A DNA stretch of 14,140 nt from NCBI GenBank assembly GCA_964579365.1, contig CAZOFW010000018.1, positions 1-14,140 on the forward strand, written 5' to 3'. The stretch comes from JAKPKF01 sp964579365 (GTDB lineage: Bacteria > Patescibacteriota > Dojkabacteria > SC72). Made by a program: the position numbers and the translations under genes. Shown here one piece after another: positions 7,184-13,315 of this stretch; position 1 is the stretch's first letter; each line of letters starts with the position of its first letter. The notes under the pieces are model-generated. The model was not told the origin of the DNA and did no database searches. It saw only the letters and a program-made list of their open reading frames with translations.

Positions 7184-7192
7184 TGATATAAT
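7184..7192 (+). promoter_or_regulatory. Extended -10 promoter giving a near-leaderless iscS transcript
   Basis: TGATATAAT is a perfect extended -10 (TGn plus TATAAT). Only six bases separate it from the ATG at 7199, so the expected transcript start coincides with the start codon. No SD is present. No good -35 lies 17 bp upstream, which extended -10 promoters can tolerate. Confidence 0.62.
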
Positions 7193-7198
7193 ATTCGT

Positions 7199-8362
7199 AT
7201 GAATCAAATATATTTAGATCACAGTGCTACAACAAAATTAAAGAAAGAGGTCCTAGATACCATATTACCCTTCCTTACAGAGCAATACGGTAATCCCTCC
7301 ACCATATATACCCTTGGTAGAGAGGCAAAAAAAGCCATAGACAGTGCTAGAGAACAGGTAGCCAAAGCAATCAATGCACAACCAAATGAAATATACTTCA
7401 CATCCTCAGGAACAGAGTCAGATAACTGGGCTATCAAAGGTGTAGCATATGCAAACAAACAGAAGGGTAAACATATCATTACATCAAATATTGAACATCA
7501 TGCAGTACTACATACATGCGAATTCCTAGAAAAAGAAGGCCTTGAAATTACATATGTCCCTGTAGATAACGAAGGCATACTAGATCTAGAGCAATTAAAG
7601 AAAGCCATTAGACCAGATACCATCCTCATCTCCGTAATGCTAGCAAACAATGAAATTGGAACAATACAACCAATTAAAGAAATCTCTCAGCTTGCCAAAG
7701 AACATGGTATATACCTACATACAGATGCAGTACAAGCAATTGGAAGCATACCAGTAGATGTAAATGACTTAGGAGTAGATTTACTGTCTCTCTCTGGTCA
7801 CAAGATATATGGACCAAAGGGAGTAGGTGTACTTTATGTAAAAACTGGAACAAAGATATCTCCATTCATACATGGTGGTGGACAGGAGAGAGGTAAAAGA
7901 GCAGGTACAGAGAATGTTGCAAATATCGTTGGTATTGGCAAAGCCATAGAACTTGCTACACAGGATATTCAAGCCTACAGCACCCATTTGCAGGAGTTAA
8001 GAGACATGACCATAGAAGAAATACTAAAAACAATTCCACATTCTAGATTAAATGGACACAGAGAAAAAAGATTACCTGGAAATGTAAATATATCCTTCGA
8101 ATATATCGAGGGTGAATCCATACTCCTTATGCTAGATTCTAAAGGTATATCTGCTTCTAGTGGTTCAGCATGTACATCTGGTTCTCTTGATCCTTCCCAT
8201 GTTCTTCTTGCAATAGGGCTACCTCATGAGATAGCTCATGGTTCTTTAAGGTTAACCTTTGGAGAAGAGAATACTAAAGATGATGTTAAATATCTTTTAG
8301 AGGTATTACCTCCAATCATTGAGAGATTGAGAGCTATGTCCCCTTTATATAATCAAAAATAA
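7199..8362 (+). CDS. iscS: Cysteine desulfurase (IscS/NifS family)
   Basis: This PLP enzyme takes sulfur from cysteine as a persulfide and passes it to IscU for Fe-S clusters and to MnmA for tRNA thiolation. Seen in the 387 residues: the N-terminal YLDHSATT, TSSGTESDNWAIKG, IEHHAV with the PLP-stacking His (about H101), HTDAVQA, SGHKIYGPKG with the PLP lysine (K202), and SGSACTSG carrying the sulfur-accepting cysteine (C325) in the mobile loop. The C-terminus is that of group I enzymes. Length is normal. The first gene of a three-gene unit: iscU starts two bases after its stop. The start at 7199 is supported by family alignment (MNQIYLDHSATT) and by an extended -10 exactly placed for leaderless transcription. 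IscR, HscA/B and Fdx genes are not in the window. Confidence 0.95.
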   Translation: MNQIYLDHSATTKLKKEVLDTILPFLTEQYGNPSTIYTLGREAKKAIDSAREQVAKAINAQPNEIYFTSSGTESDNWAIKGVAYANKQKGKHIITSNIEHHAVLHTCEFLEKEGLEITYVPVDNEGILDLEQLKKAIRPDTILISVMLANNEIGTIQPIKEISQLAKEHGIYLHTDAVQAIGSIPVDVNDLGVDLLSLSGHKIYGPKGVGVLYVKTGTKISPFIHGGGQERGKRAGTENVANIVGIGKAIELATQDIQAYSTHLQELRDMTIEEILKTIPHSRLNGHREKRLPGNVNISFEYIEGESILLMLDSKGISASSGSACTSGSLDPSHVLLAIGLPHEIAHGSLRLTFGEENTKDDVKYLLEVLPPIIERLRAMSPLYNQK

Positions 8363-8364
8363 AT

Positions 8365-8748
8365 ATGGAAGAATATAGTAACAAAGTGATGGACCATTTC
8401 ATGAATCCTAGAAATGTAGGAGAGATAGAGAATGCAGATGGAGTAGGAACAGTTGGCAATCCAGTTTGTGGAGATATTATGAAGATGTATCTAAAGATAG
8501 AGAACAATACTATCAAGGATGCGAAATTCAAAACATTTGGATGTGGTGCAGCAGTAGCTACAAGTAGTATGGCAACCGAATTAATAATCGGTAAAACTTT
8601 AGAGGAAGCATTGGACATAACAAACAGTACAGTTGCTGAAGCTCTAGATGGTCTTCCTCCAGTAAAGATGCACTGTTCTAATTTAGCACAACAGGCTGTA
8701 AAGGCTGCAATTGATGATTACAAAAAGAAGAATGAAAAAACAGAGTAA
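8365..8748 (+). CDS. iscU: Fe-S cluster scaffold IscU
   Basis: A 127-residue scaffold on which IscS-derived sulfur and iron build [2Fe-2S] clusters. The three ligand cysteines are present: C35 in NPVCGD (with the usual Asp), C60 in FGCGAAVATSS and C104 in MHCSNL. LPPVKMHCS retains the LPPVK motif that in other bacteria is recognised by the HscA chaperone. It starts with MEEYSNKVMDHFMNPRN, as is usual for the family, and length is typical. It is translationally packed between iscS (2-nt gap) and mnmA (17-nt overlap), so the three are almost certainly one operon. Confidence 0.94.
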   Translation: MEEYSNKVMDHFMNPRNVGEIENADGVGTVGNPVCGDIMKMYLKIENNTIKDAKFKTFGCGAAVATSSMATELIIGKTLEEALDITNSTVAEALDGLPPVKMHCSNLAQQAVKAAIDDYKKKNEKTE

Positions 8749-9802
8749 AGAAAAAATCATGATAGGTATGAGTGGTGGAGTAGATAGTTCTGTGTCTGCT
8801 GCTCTACTTAAAGACCAAGGATATGAGGTAATAGGGGTTACCATGCAAATATGGCAAGAGAACAAAGAAGAGAATGGAACTTGTTGCTCCATTACCGCTG
8901 TAGACGATGCAAGAAAGGTAGCAAACACATTAGATATTCCTTACTATGTTCTTAACTTTAAGAAATCTTTTGACGAAAAAGTCATAAAATATTTCATTGC
9001 AGAATACTTAAAGGGTAGAACTCCAAATCCCTGTATTGCATGTAACAGATATATTAAGTTCGAAGAACTTTTAAACAAATCTCTCTCCATGGATATCCCG
9101 TACATCGCCACTGGGCATTATGCTGTAGTAGAAAAGAAAAAAGGGAGATATCTACTTAAAAAGTCTAAGAGTAAAACTAAGGACCAAACATATGTCTTGT
9201 ATAATCTTACACAAGAGCAACTAGCACATACCGTTTTTCCACTTGGGGAATATGACAAGAGCAAGGTTAGAGAATTAGCAAAAAGATACAATTTACAGGT
9301 TGCGAACAAGAAAGATAGTCAAGAGATATGTTTTGTAGAAGATAATAATTATGGAAAGTTCATAGAACAAAACACAGATAGTGATTTAGTACCTGGAGAT
9401 TTAGTAAATACAAAGGGAGAGGTAGTAGGAAAGCACAAGGGTATACATCACTACACAATTGGACAGAGAAAGGGATTGGGGATAGCTTCTAACAAAGCTT
9501 TGTATGTTATAGATATAGATATTGAGAATAACACTGTCATGGTAGGACAGGAGAGTGATTTACAACAGAAAGAATTAATAGCATATGACTTAAACTGGAT
9601 ATTGGTAGATAAATTAGAAAAGAAGATGAGGGTTAAAGCAAAGATAAGGTATGGAGCAAAGGAGTGTTTAGCAACCATATATCCACTAGAGGAGGGTAAG
9701 GTTAGAGTAGTGTTTAACAAATCTCAGAGAGCTATAACTCCTGGACAAGCCGTAGTGTTTTACAAGGGTGACTATGTTCTAGGTGGTGGTACTATTGAGT
9801 AA
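8732..9802 (+). CDS. mnmA: tRNA-specific 2-thiouridylase MnmA
   Basis: MnmA adenylates U34 of Lys, Glu and Gln tRNAs and replaces its 2-oxygen by sulfur delivered from IscS, directly or by relay proteins. Motifs in the 356 residues: the PP-loop MSGGVDSS (13-20), TGHYA (128-131 region), KDQTYVLYNLT (150-160), and GQRKGLGIA in the C-terminal part. The catalytic pair are C104 in NPCIACNRYIKF and C200 in SQEICFVED; an additional C101 makes a CxxC. Length is normal. The ATG at 8732 is preferred because it gives the family's MKK...MSGG start; a TTG at 8711 or ATG at 8759 are alternatives. It overlaps iscU by 17 nt and its stop overlaps the convergent sortase gene by 11 nt. Placement behind iscS-iscU joins the sulfur donor with the tRNA acceptor. 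Confidence 0.95.
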   Translation: MKKQSKEKIMIGMSGGVDSSVSAALLKDQGYEVIGVTMQIWQENKEENGTCCSITAVDDARKVANTLDIPYYVLNFKKSFDEKVIKYFIAEYLKGRTPNPCIACNRYIKFEELLNKSLSMDIPYIATGHYAVVEKKKGRYLLKKSKSKTKDQTYVLYNLTQEQLAHTVFPLGEYDKSKVRELAKRYNLQVANKKDSQEICFVEDNNYGKFIEQNTDSDLVPGDLVNTKGEVVGKHKGIHHYTIGQRKGLGIASNKALYVIDIDIENNTVMVGQESDLQQKELIAYDLNWILVDKLEKKMRVKAKIRYGAKECLATIYPLEEGKVRVVFNKSQRAITPGQAVVFYKGDYVLGGGTIE

Positions 9803-10472
9803 TTACTTTCCAACCACTTACTAATCTCAGATCTCCATTTCTCTCCAAACATGTAGATATTACTAGATCCATATCTCCAGATATCTTACTTTCTTTTTCA
9901 ATTTCCATTCTTTGTACAGTTGTACATTCTAATCTAACATCTCCAAACTTCATAACAGTACCTAGTAAGAGATCTTTACTGTTTAGATATTCAAGCAGGT
10001 CTCCAAAGAGGAAATATTTCTTACCCAGAGATAGTCCATTGTGTACATGTAATTGGTAGATTCCATCTTTAAGAAACATAGGGCCACTTAAAACAATGTC
10101 TCCTTCTTTGTTAAGTTGTTTTCTCCAACTGTAATCTGTTTTGAGTAATTCGTTTAATTTACTGTAAACAGAAAGGGAATATTCTCCAAGGTATGTGTAC
10201 TTAACATATGTGTTTTTCTTCTCCCAGTTAGATGGTAGATATCTGTTTGATACTTCAAAGGGTACGGTAGATGTAGTGCTTCCTTTAAGTGTTAGTAGTT
10301 CTCCTAAGTCACTACTTTGTACATTCTCAGATGCGTTTGTTTGTAATACAGTAATGTCTTGTGTATTTACAAAGAAAGAATCTAAAAGGGTAGGGTAGAA
10401 TACCGTAAATGTAAAAATGGCTGTACCAGTGAATAGTACAGCCATTATTATTATCGCAACCTTTTTATTCAT
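9792..10472 (-). CDS. Sortase 1 (class E/F-like transpeptidase)
   Basis: A 226-residue protein with an N-terminal signal anchor (5-28) and an extracellular sortase domain from about residue 70. Sortase hallmarks are a catalytic His in LHVHNG (H144; H142 is less likely), then GDLLEYL, and LVISTC with the catalytic Cys (C208), followed by Arg (R216) in ERNGDLRLV. This gives the TLxTC...R pattern with all three catalytic residues. The family name is by motif; the class is not certain. It overlaps the upstream gene by one base (TAATG at 10474-10470), so the two are translationally coupled. That gene encodes a secreted protein with an LAATG signal, the natural candidate substrate. The 3' end overlaps the convergent mnmA stop by 11 nt. 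Substrate pairing is inferred from this arrangement. Confidence 0.85.
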   Translation of the reverse strand: MNKKVAIIIMAVLFTGTAIFTFTVFYPTLLDSFFVNTQDITVLQTNASENVQSSDLGELLTLKGSTTSTVPFEVSNRYLPSNWEKKNTYVKYTYLGEYSLSVYSKLNELLKTDYSWRKQLNKEGDIVLSGPMFLKDGIYQLHVHNGLSLGKKYFLFGDLLEYLNSKDLLLGTVMKFGDVRLECTTVQRMEIEKESKISGDMDLVISTCLERNGDLRLVSGWKVITQ

Positions 10473-11356
10473 TACTTACTATTCTTTAAGTATGTCTTAG
10501 TAAAGAATACAGAATATGTAACTAATATAGCAACTAGTAATAGTTCTACAACATATACCAATATATTATCTGTAGGACCAGTAGCTGCAAGTACTACACC
10601 GGTCTCATCATCTTCTCCTAGTACATCTGGATCATCAGGAATATCTCTTCGTTCTGGGTCTACTTCTTCAGTTCCACAACTCTTTGTTGGATCGTTTACA
10701 TCATATTTTGTGTAGCTTCCTTCTCGATATTCTCTAGTTGGATCGCTAGGATCAACTGTCCATGGACCCCATACAATATCTCCATCAGTTGTTTCGACAC
10801 AACTCACAACGGGTGGCAGACAATCATCATCATCGGCAGGGATTTCCTCATTCCACTCACACATTTCTTCTTCAGGTGGAACACAATCATCATCATCGGC
10901 AGGGATTGTCTCATCCCACTCACACATTTCTTCTTCAGGTGGAACACAATCATCGTCATCTGCAGGGATTTCTAGATTCCATTCACACATATCATCATCG
11001 GGCTCATTAACCAATCTAAAAGATGCATGACTTAACTCCTGAGCAGCATTTCCTTGAGGATTTAATAACGTTGACGTTACTGTAACTGAAGAAAGTGCTG
11101 GGTCGTATGTTTGAAAAAATGGAGTGTGCGATCCTGCCTTGTAGCAGGATTCTGCAATCAACTGCCCTTCTAGTGCTGTATATGTATATAAAAGTCCAGA
11201 AAGGTCGTCAACCTTTACCCAATCGCCAGTAGCAGGACATGTTTCTGCAGGTACTCCTCCTGATATAGCCTCAACCCTTCCTACAGGGGAAAATGCTAAG
11301 AACAATGCAAACATGATAGAAGGCAGAACCAGAAAAGATAATATTTTATCTTTCAT
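10472..11356 (-). CDS. Sortase-anchored surface protein 1 (LAATG signal)
   Basis: A 294-residue protein: signal peptide (1-30, cleavage near VEA), a conserved domain (38-115), three tandem 21-residue Cys/Asp-rich repeats (about 123-182), a linker, then LAATG (256-260), a hydrophobic helix (264-285) and a basic tail ending KTYLKNSK. The last three parts form a classical sortase sorting signal of the LAxTG type. The N-terminal domain begins ETCPATGDWVKV and ends QELSHASFRLV, and is shared with the protein at 12662-13315. Each repeat has the form MCEWNxEIPADDDDC; the Asp run suggests metal binding and the two Cys a disulfide. A W-rich stretch (VWGPWT) follows. Its sortase is the next gene. There is no SD at the start; the leader ORF that overlaps its ATG probably couples translation. 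I do not know the domain's function. Confidence 0.88.
   Translation of the reverse strand: MKDKILSFLVLPSIMFALFLAFSPVGRVEAISGGVPAETCPATGDWVKVDDLSGLLYTYTALEGQLIAESCYKAGSHTPFFQTYDPALSSVTVTSTLLNPQGNAAQELSHASFRLVNEPDDDMCEWNLEIPADDDDCVPPEEEMCEWDETIPADDDDCVPPEEEMCEWNEEIPADDDDCLPPVVSCVETTDGDIVWGPWTVDPSDPTREYREGSYTKYDVNDPTKSCGTEEVDPERRDIPDDPDVLGEDDETGVVLAATGPTDNILVYVVELLLVAILVTYSVFFTKTYLKNSK
10812..11000 (-). repeat. Three tandem 63-bp units within surface protein 1
   Basis: Units at 10812-10874, 10875-10937 and 10938-11000, in frame, each encoding 21 residues around CEWNxEIPADDDDC. The first two are almost identical; the third has drifted. The adjacency and near-identity favour recent slippage or recombination, so copy number may vary between strains. 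Confidence 0.9.
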
Positions 11357-11397
11357 ACCATTAATAATAACAAATTATTATCAATAGGGTTTGCCAT
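11353..11397 (-). CDS. Possible 14-codon leader peptide overlapping surface protein 1
   Basis: ATG at 11397 (inside the pseudoknot B strand, preceded by GGAG) opens MANPIDNNLLLLMV and ends at TGA 11355-11353, giving an ATGA overlap with the start of the surface protein gene at 11356. Because that gene lacks its own SD, this ORF could act as a translational on-ramp controlled by the pseudoknot. Its start MANP resembles MAKP of the cohesin gene. It could be chance from RNA conservation, since the copy C equivalent has ATA. Confidence 0.45.
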   Translation of the reverse strand: MANPIDNNLLLLMV

Positions 11398-11436
11398 TAG
11401 CTCCGTATTCTTAAGGCAACCAGATATAAAGAATAC
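11388..11436 (-). ncRNA. Cis-regulatory H-type pseudoknot RNA, copy B
   Basis: On the minus strand, stem GTATTCTT (11436-11429) / AAGAATAC (11412-11405), 16-nt loop with GGTTGCC, then GGAGCTAAT and GGCAAACC (11395-11388) pairing with the loop around one bulged A. Relative to copy A, the two outer stem pairs changed from C-G and C-G to G-C and T-A, keeping the helix. An ATG (11397-11395) is buried at the start of the pairing strand. Confidence 0.72.
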
Positions 11437-11457
11437 ATCACAGCTTTTGATGGTGAA

Positions 11458-11486
11458 ATTATATTAAATAATTATTAAAAAAGCAA
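11458..11486 (-). promoter_or_regulatory. Promoter for RNA copy B and surface protein 1-sortase 1
   Basis: Perfect TATAAT (11463-11458) with TTGCTT (11486-11481) 17 bp upstream. The start near 11451 is about 15 nt before the pseudoknot, mirroring the geometry at copies A and C. Confidence 0.58.
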
Positions 11487-11488
11487 GC

Positions 11489-11839
11489 CTATAGAGGGTT
11501 ATTAAATAATCCAGAAATAGATACATTTACAATCTCAGACAACAACTCTTTACAATCATTATCATAACAATCAGCCCCTCTCAAAAACATCTCTTCAATA
11601 TCCAAAGCCCTCCTCATAGAACCAACCTGCTTCTGTTCTGAAATATATCTNNNNNNNNNNNNNNNNNNNNNNNNNNNNNNNNNNNNNNNNNNNNNNNNNN
11701 NNNNNNNNNNNNNNNNNNNNNNNNNNNNNNNNNNNNNNNNNNNNNNNNNNATATCTTCTCCGAACATTTCTTTAAGTAAAGAAATCCTTTGATCTAAAGA
11801 TAGTTCATTTACTGGTACTCCCTTGTTTTCTAGCTCCAT
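11489..11839 (-). CDS. Hypothetical soluble protein interrupted by the scaffold gap
   Basis: I do not recognise this gene. Before the gap it reads MELENKGVPVNELSLDQR and then SLLKEMFGED (29 residues); after the gap it reads RYISEQKQVGSMRRALDIEE, then EMFLRGADCYDNDCKELL and finally SISGLFNNPL, ending at TAG 11491-11489. Both parts are amphipathic, helical-looking and acidic with no signal peptide. The frame agrees on both sides only if the true gap length is a multiple of three plus one, so length and continuity are uncertain. It ends 25 nt before the TATAAT of the substrate 1 promoter, so that gene has its own promoter. No SD is visible upstream of the ATG. Confidence 0.5.
   Translation of the reverse strand: MELENKGVPVNELSLDQRISLLKEMFGEDXXXXXXXXXXXXXXXXXXXXXXXXXXXXXXXXXXRYISEQKQVGSMRRALDIEEMFLRGADCYDNDCKELLSEIVNVSISGLFNNPL
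11651..11750. other. Assembly gap (100 N)
   Basis: Exactly 100 unknown bases, the common placeholder for a gap of unknown size. The sequences on either side are thus joined by scaffolding, not by contiguous reads. Confidence 0.99.
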
Positions 11840-11909
11840 ATTTATTTAAGTGAAATAAAAGTCTTTGGATTCATGTTTTTACTTTCTTAATCTACCACAA
11901 CCTATAGCA

Positions 11910-11939
11910 TTGAGTAAAGTACATAAAAAGATATATAAT
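11910..11939 (+). promoter_or_regulatory. Promoter for the four-helix membrane protein gene
   Basis: TTGAGT (11910-11915, 4/6) with a perfect TATAAT (11934-11939) after 18 bp. The start near 11946 would give a leader of about 100 nt containing the hairpin at 11967-12012. Confidence 0.55.
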
Positions 11940-11966
11940 ACACAAGAGATCTTTAACAATATATCT

Positions 11967-12012
11967 GGGTGAGATTTAGATGATGACTTCAAGTCGTCGT
12001 TTAATATCACCC
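11967..12012 (+). promoter_or_regulatory. Leader hairpin upstream of the four-helix membrane protein
   Basis: A 46-nt hairpin: outer stem GGGTGA (11967-11972) / TCACCC (12007-12012), a small internal loop, then about 13 pairs from 11976 to 12004 closing on a UCA triloop with the core GACTTCAAGTC. Several pairs are G-U on one strand, so the fold is an RNA, not a DNA palindrome. No U tract follows, so it is unlikely to be a simple terminator. It sits 36 nt before a strong SD start. Confidence 0.6.
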
Positions 12013-12048
12013 ATGTAATCATTCAATTCTTAAAAAGGAGAAGATAAA

Positions 12049-12387
12049 ATGAATAATGAATATAGACGGTATTTAATACTAATGGGACCAATTTTCCTTG
12101 CAGCAATGTTTCTTGCATTTTCAACATCAAAGGAATGGCAACTCGCCTGGTTCTTCCTCAATGGAATAATTGTTGCAGTATATTTACTTTTAACTAATTA
12201 CTACAACAAAAGGAGATCCTTTCTTTCAGTGATTATTTCTCTCCCCCTTGTTCTTTTCTTATTCTCAGTTATATTTGGTTTCTTTGACCTAGTTGATGAC
12301 AGCTACATTCTTCTCTTTCTTTACTCAATGGTTTTGTCACCAATTTTCATCACCCTGGAGGGATTCTTCCAACCAAGAAAAATTTGA
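12049..12387 (+). CDS. Small membrane protein with four predicted helices
   Basis: A 112-residue protein that I do not recognise. Hydrophobic segments lie at about 8-24, 30-49, 57-78 and 84-103, separated by short polar turns (STSKEWQ, NYYNKRRS, DLVDDS); the tail is basic (QPRKI). The N-terminus has charged residues (NNEYRRY) and no cleavage site, so it is an integral membrane protein. A strong SD (AGGAGA) precedes the ATG by seven nt, unlike most genes left of the gap. A perfect 12-bp hairpin follows its TGA stop by 17 nt. Its position between two sortase-substrate modules suggests, without proof, an envelope role. Confidence 0.72.
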   Translation: MNNEYRRYLILMGPIFLAAMFLAFSTSKEWQLAWFFLNGIIVAVYLLLTNYYNKRRSFLSVIISLPLVLFLFSVIFGFFDLVDDSYILLFLYSMVLSPIFITLEGFFQPRKI

Positions 12388-12404
12388 TTACGATGGGTAA
12401 ATAC

Positions 12405-12440
12405 AGCAGGTGCTTAATGCACAGAACATAAGCACCTGCT
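12405..12440 (+). terminator. Perfect 12-bp hairpin after the membrane protein gene
   Basis: Arms AGCAGGTGCTTA (12405-12416) and TAAGCACCTGCT (12429-12440) enclose a 12-nt loop, 17 nt past the TGA stop. No U tract follows, so termination is inferred from position and stability only. Confidence 0.55.
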
Positions 12441-12456
12441 AATACCCCCAGATATA

Positions 12457-12485
12457 TTGTAATATCAACATTTCAATAGTATAAT
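12457..12485 (+). promoter_or_regulatory. Promoter for RNA copy C and surface protein 2-sortase 2
   Basis: TTGTAA (12457-12462, 4/6) and a perfect TATAAT (12480-12485) with a 17-bp spacer. The start near 12492 lies about 18 nt before the pseudoknot. Confidence 0.65.
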
Positions 12486-12509
12486 CTTTCGTAAATAGTG
12501 TGCGATGAA

Positions 12510-12562
12510 GCATGTTTCGAGAATGGTCGCTCAAACAAGCATGTGGAGCAAATAGCGAAACC
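12510..12562 (+). ncRNA. Cis-regulatory H-type pseudoknot RNA, copy C
   Basis: Stem GC-A-TGTTT (12510-12517) / AAACA-A-GC (12533-12540), seven pairs with an A-A mismatch, with a 15-nt loop containing GGTCGCT (12525-12531). Then GGAGCAAAT and AGCGAAACC (12554-12562) pair with the loop, two A residues bulged. Compared with copy A, T-A became C-G and C-G became T-A in the pseudoknot helix, a double compensation. The ATG of copies A and B is ATA here, so the pairing rather than a start codon is what is kept. Confidence 0.72.
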
Positions 12563-12642
12563 GAACTATCACTTTGGTGAGAAAAGGTTTCATTCCACTC
12601 ATCATACGCACATTAACAACTAGCGTATTATATCCAGAAATA

Positions 12643-12661
12643 TTTCCCATAAGGAGGGAAA
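12643..12661 (+). promoter_or_regulatory. SD-sequestering hairpin before surface protein 2
   Basis: TTTCCC (12643-12648) pairs with GGGAAA (12656-12661), leaving ATAAGGA in the loop; the strong SD AAGGAGG (12651-12657) is thus partly in the loop and partly in the stem, right before the ATG at 12662. Another inverted repeat, ATACGC (12604-12609) / GCGTAT (12623-12628), lies in the same leader. Confidence 0.5.
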
Positions 12662-13315
12662 ATGAAAAAGCTATTAGCTTTAGTAATGATCTTGTTCTTC
12701 GTTGGCGTACTTTTCGCCTCCTTTCCAGCAAATGCTGTAATAGAGGTGAAAGCACTGGCACAGGAAACCTGTCCTGCTACTGGTGATTGGGTAAAGGTCG
12801 AACCACTCTCTGGACTCTCATATGAGTACACAGCTCCAGAAGGGAAACTGATTGCAGAATCTTGCTATAAAGTTGGTGATCATGATCCAGTGTTTCAAAC
12901 TTATGATCCTGCACTCTCTCCTGTGACAGTAACCTCAACGTTATTCAATTCTCCAGGTGGTGCAATATGCACGGCTCCAGGAGTGCCTCATGAAGGTTGT
13001 GCTTATCAGGAACTAAGTCACGCATCATTCAGGCTGATCGACGATCCAGGGACTGAGACTCCAACGGAGACTGAAACTCCAACAGAGACCGAGACTCCAA
13101 CAGAAACTGAGACTCCAACAGAGACCGAGACTCCAACGGAGACTGAAACAGTAACAACAACCCCTGATCCTTCGACAACTCCAAAACCGCCAACTGAGAC
13201 TCCAATTGTGGAAGTCGAAGTTAACACAGGCGCAAGCTTACTTCTTCCTGTGCTTGCCTTGCTTGGTTTTCTTGGACTTGGAGGTATCCAACTCATAGGA
13301 AGGAGAAAAAAATAA
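12662..13315 (+). CDS. Sortase-anchored surface protein 2
   Basis: A 217-residue protein: signal peptide (1-25, cleavage near ANA), conserved domain (35-126), five TETPTE repeats as a Thr/Pro stalk, a proline-rich linker and a C-terminal sorting-type signal: VNTGA, a hydrophobic helix (LLLPVLALLGFLGLGG) and basic GRRKK. The domain is closely related to that of surface protein 1: both have ETCPATGDWVKV, LIAESCYK, FQTYDPALS and QELSHASFRL. Here it contains an additional CTAP...GC insertion (two Cys). The NTG-type motif differs from LAATG, hinting at distinct sortase specificity. The start is set by a strong SD (AAGGAGG). The stop TAA (13313-13315) overlaps the start of the next sortase. The function of the domain is unknown to me. 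Confidence 0.88.
   Translation: MKKLLALVMILFFVGVLFASFPANAVIEVKALAQETCPATGDWVKVEPLSGLSYEYTAPEGKLIAESCYKVGDHDPVFQTYDPALSPVTVTSTLFNSPGGAICTAPGVPHEGCAYQELSHASFRLIDDPGTETPTETETPTETETPTETETPTETETPTETETVTTTPDPSTTPKPPTETPIVEVEVNTGASLLLPVLALLGFLGLGGIQLIGRRKK
13052..13141 (+). repeat. Five tandem 18-bp units encoding TETPTE
   Basis: Units of pattern ACYGARACTCCAACRGAR begin at 13052, 13070, 13088, 13106 and 13124; a degenerate sixth follows at 13142. They differ only at synonymous third positions, so copy number may expand or contract while the Thr/Pro stalk stays in frame. Confidence 0.92.

Noticed and set aside
8711..8731. TTG 8711 as start of mnmA
   Set aside because: It adds seven residues not usual in the family and overlaps iscU further; ATG 8732 gives the typical N-terminus.
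10812..11000. 63-bp repeats as a CRISPR array
   Set aside because: The units are contiguous without unique spacers and stay in frame in a secreted protein.
11388..11436. The GGCAAACC segment as part of a c-di-GMP-I (GEMM) riboswitch
   Set aside because: The GGCAAACC string also occurs in that class, but the second hallmark (GGGACGCAAAGC) and the tetraloop-receptor stems are absent, and here GGCAAACC pairs with an upstream loop.
13018..13296. Minus-strand open frame rich in GVSVSV
   Set aside because: It is the reverse shadow of the TETPTE repeats, with no start signal of its own.
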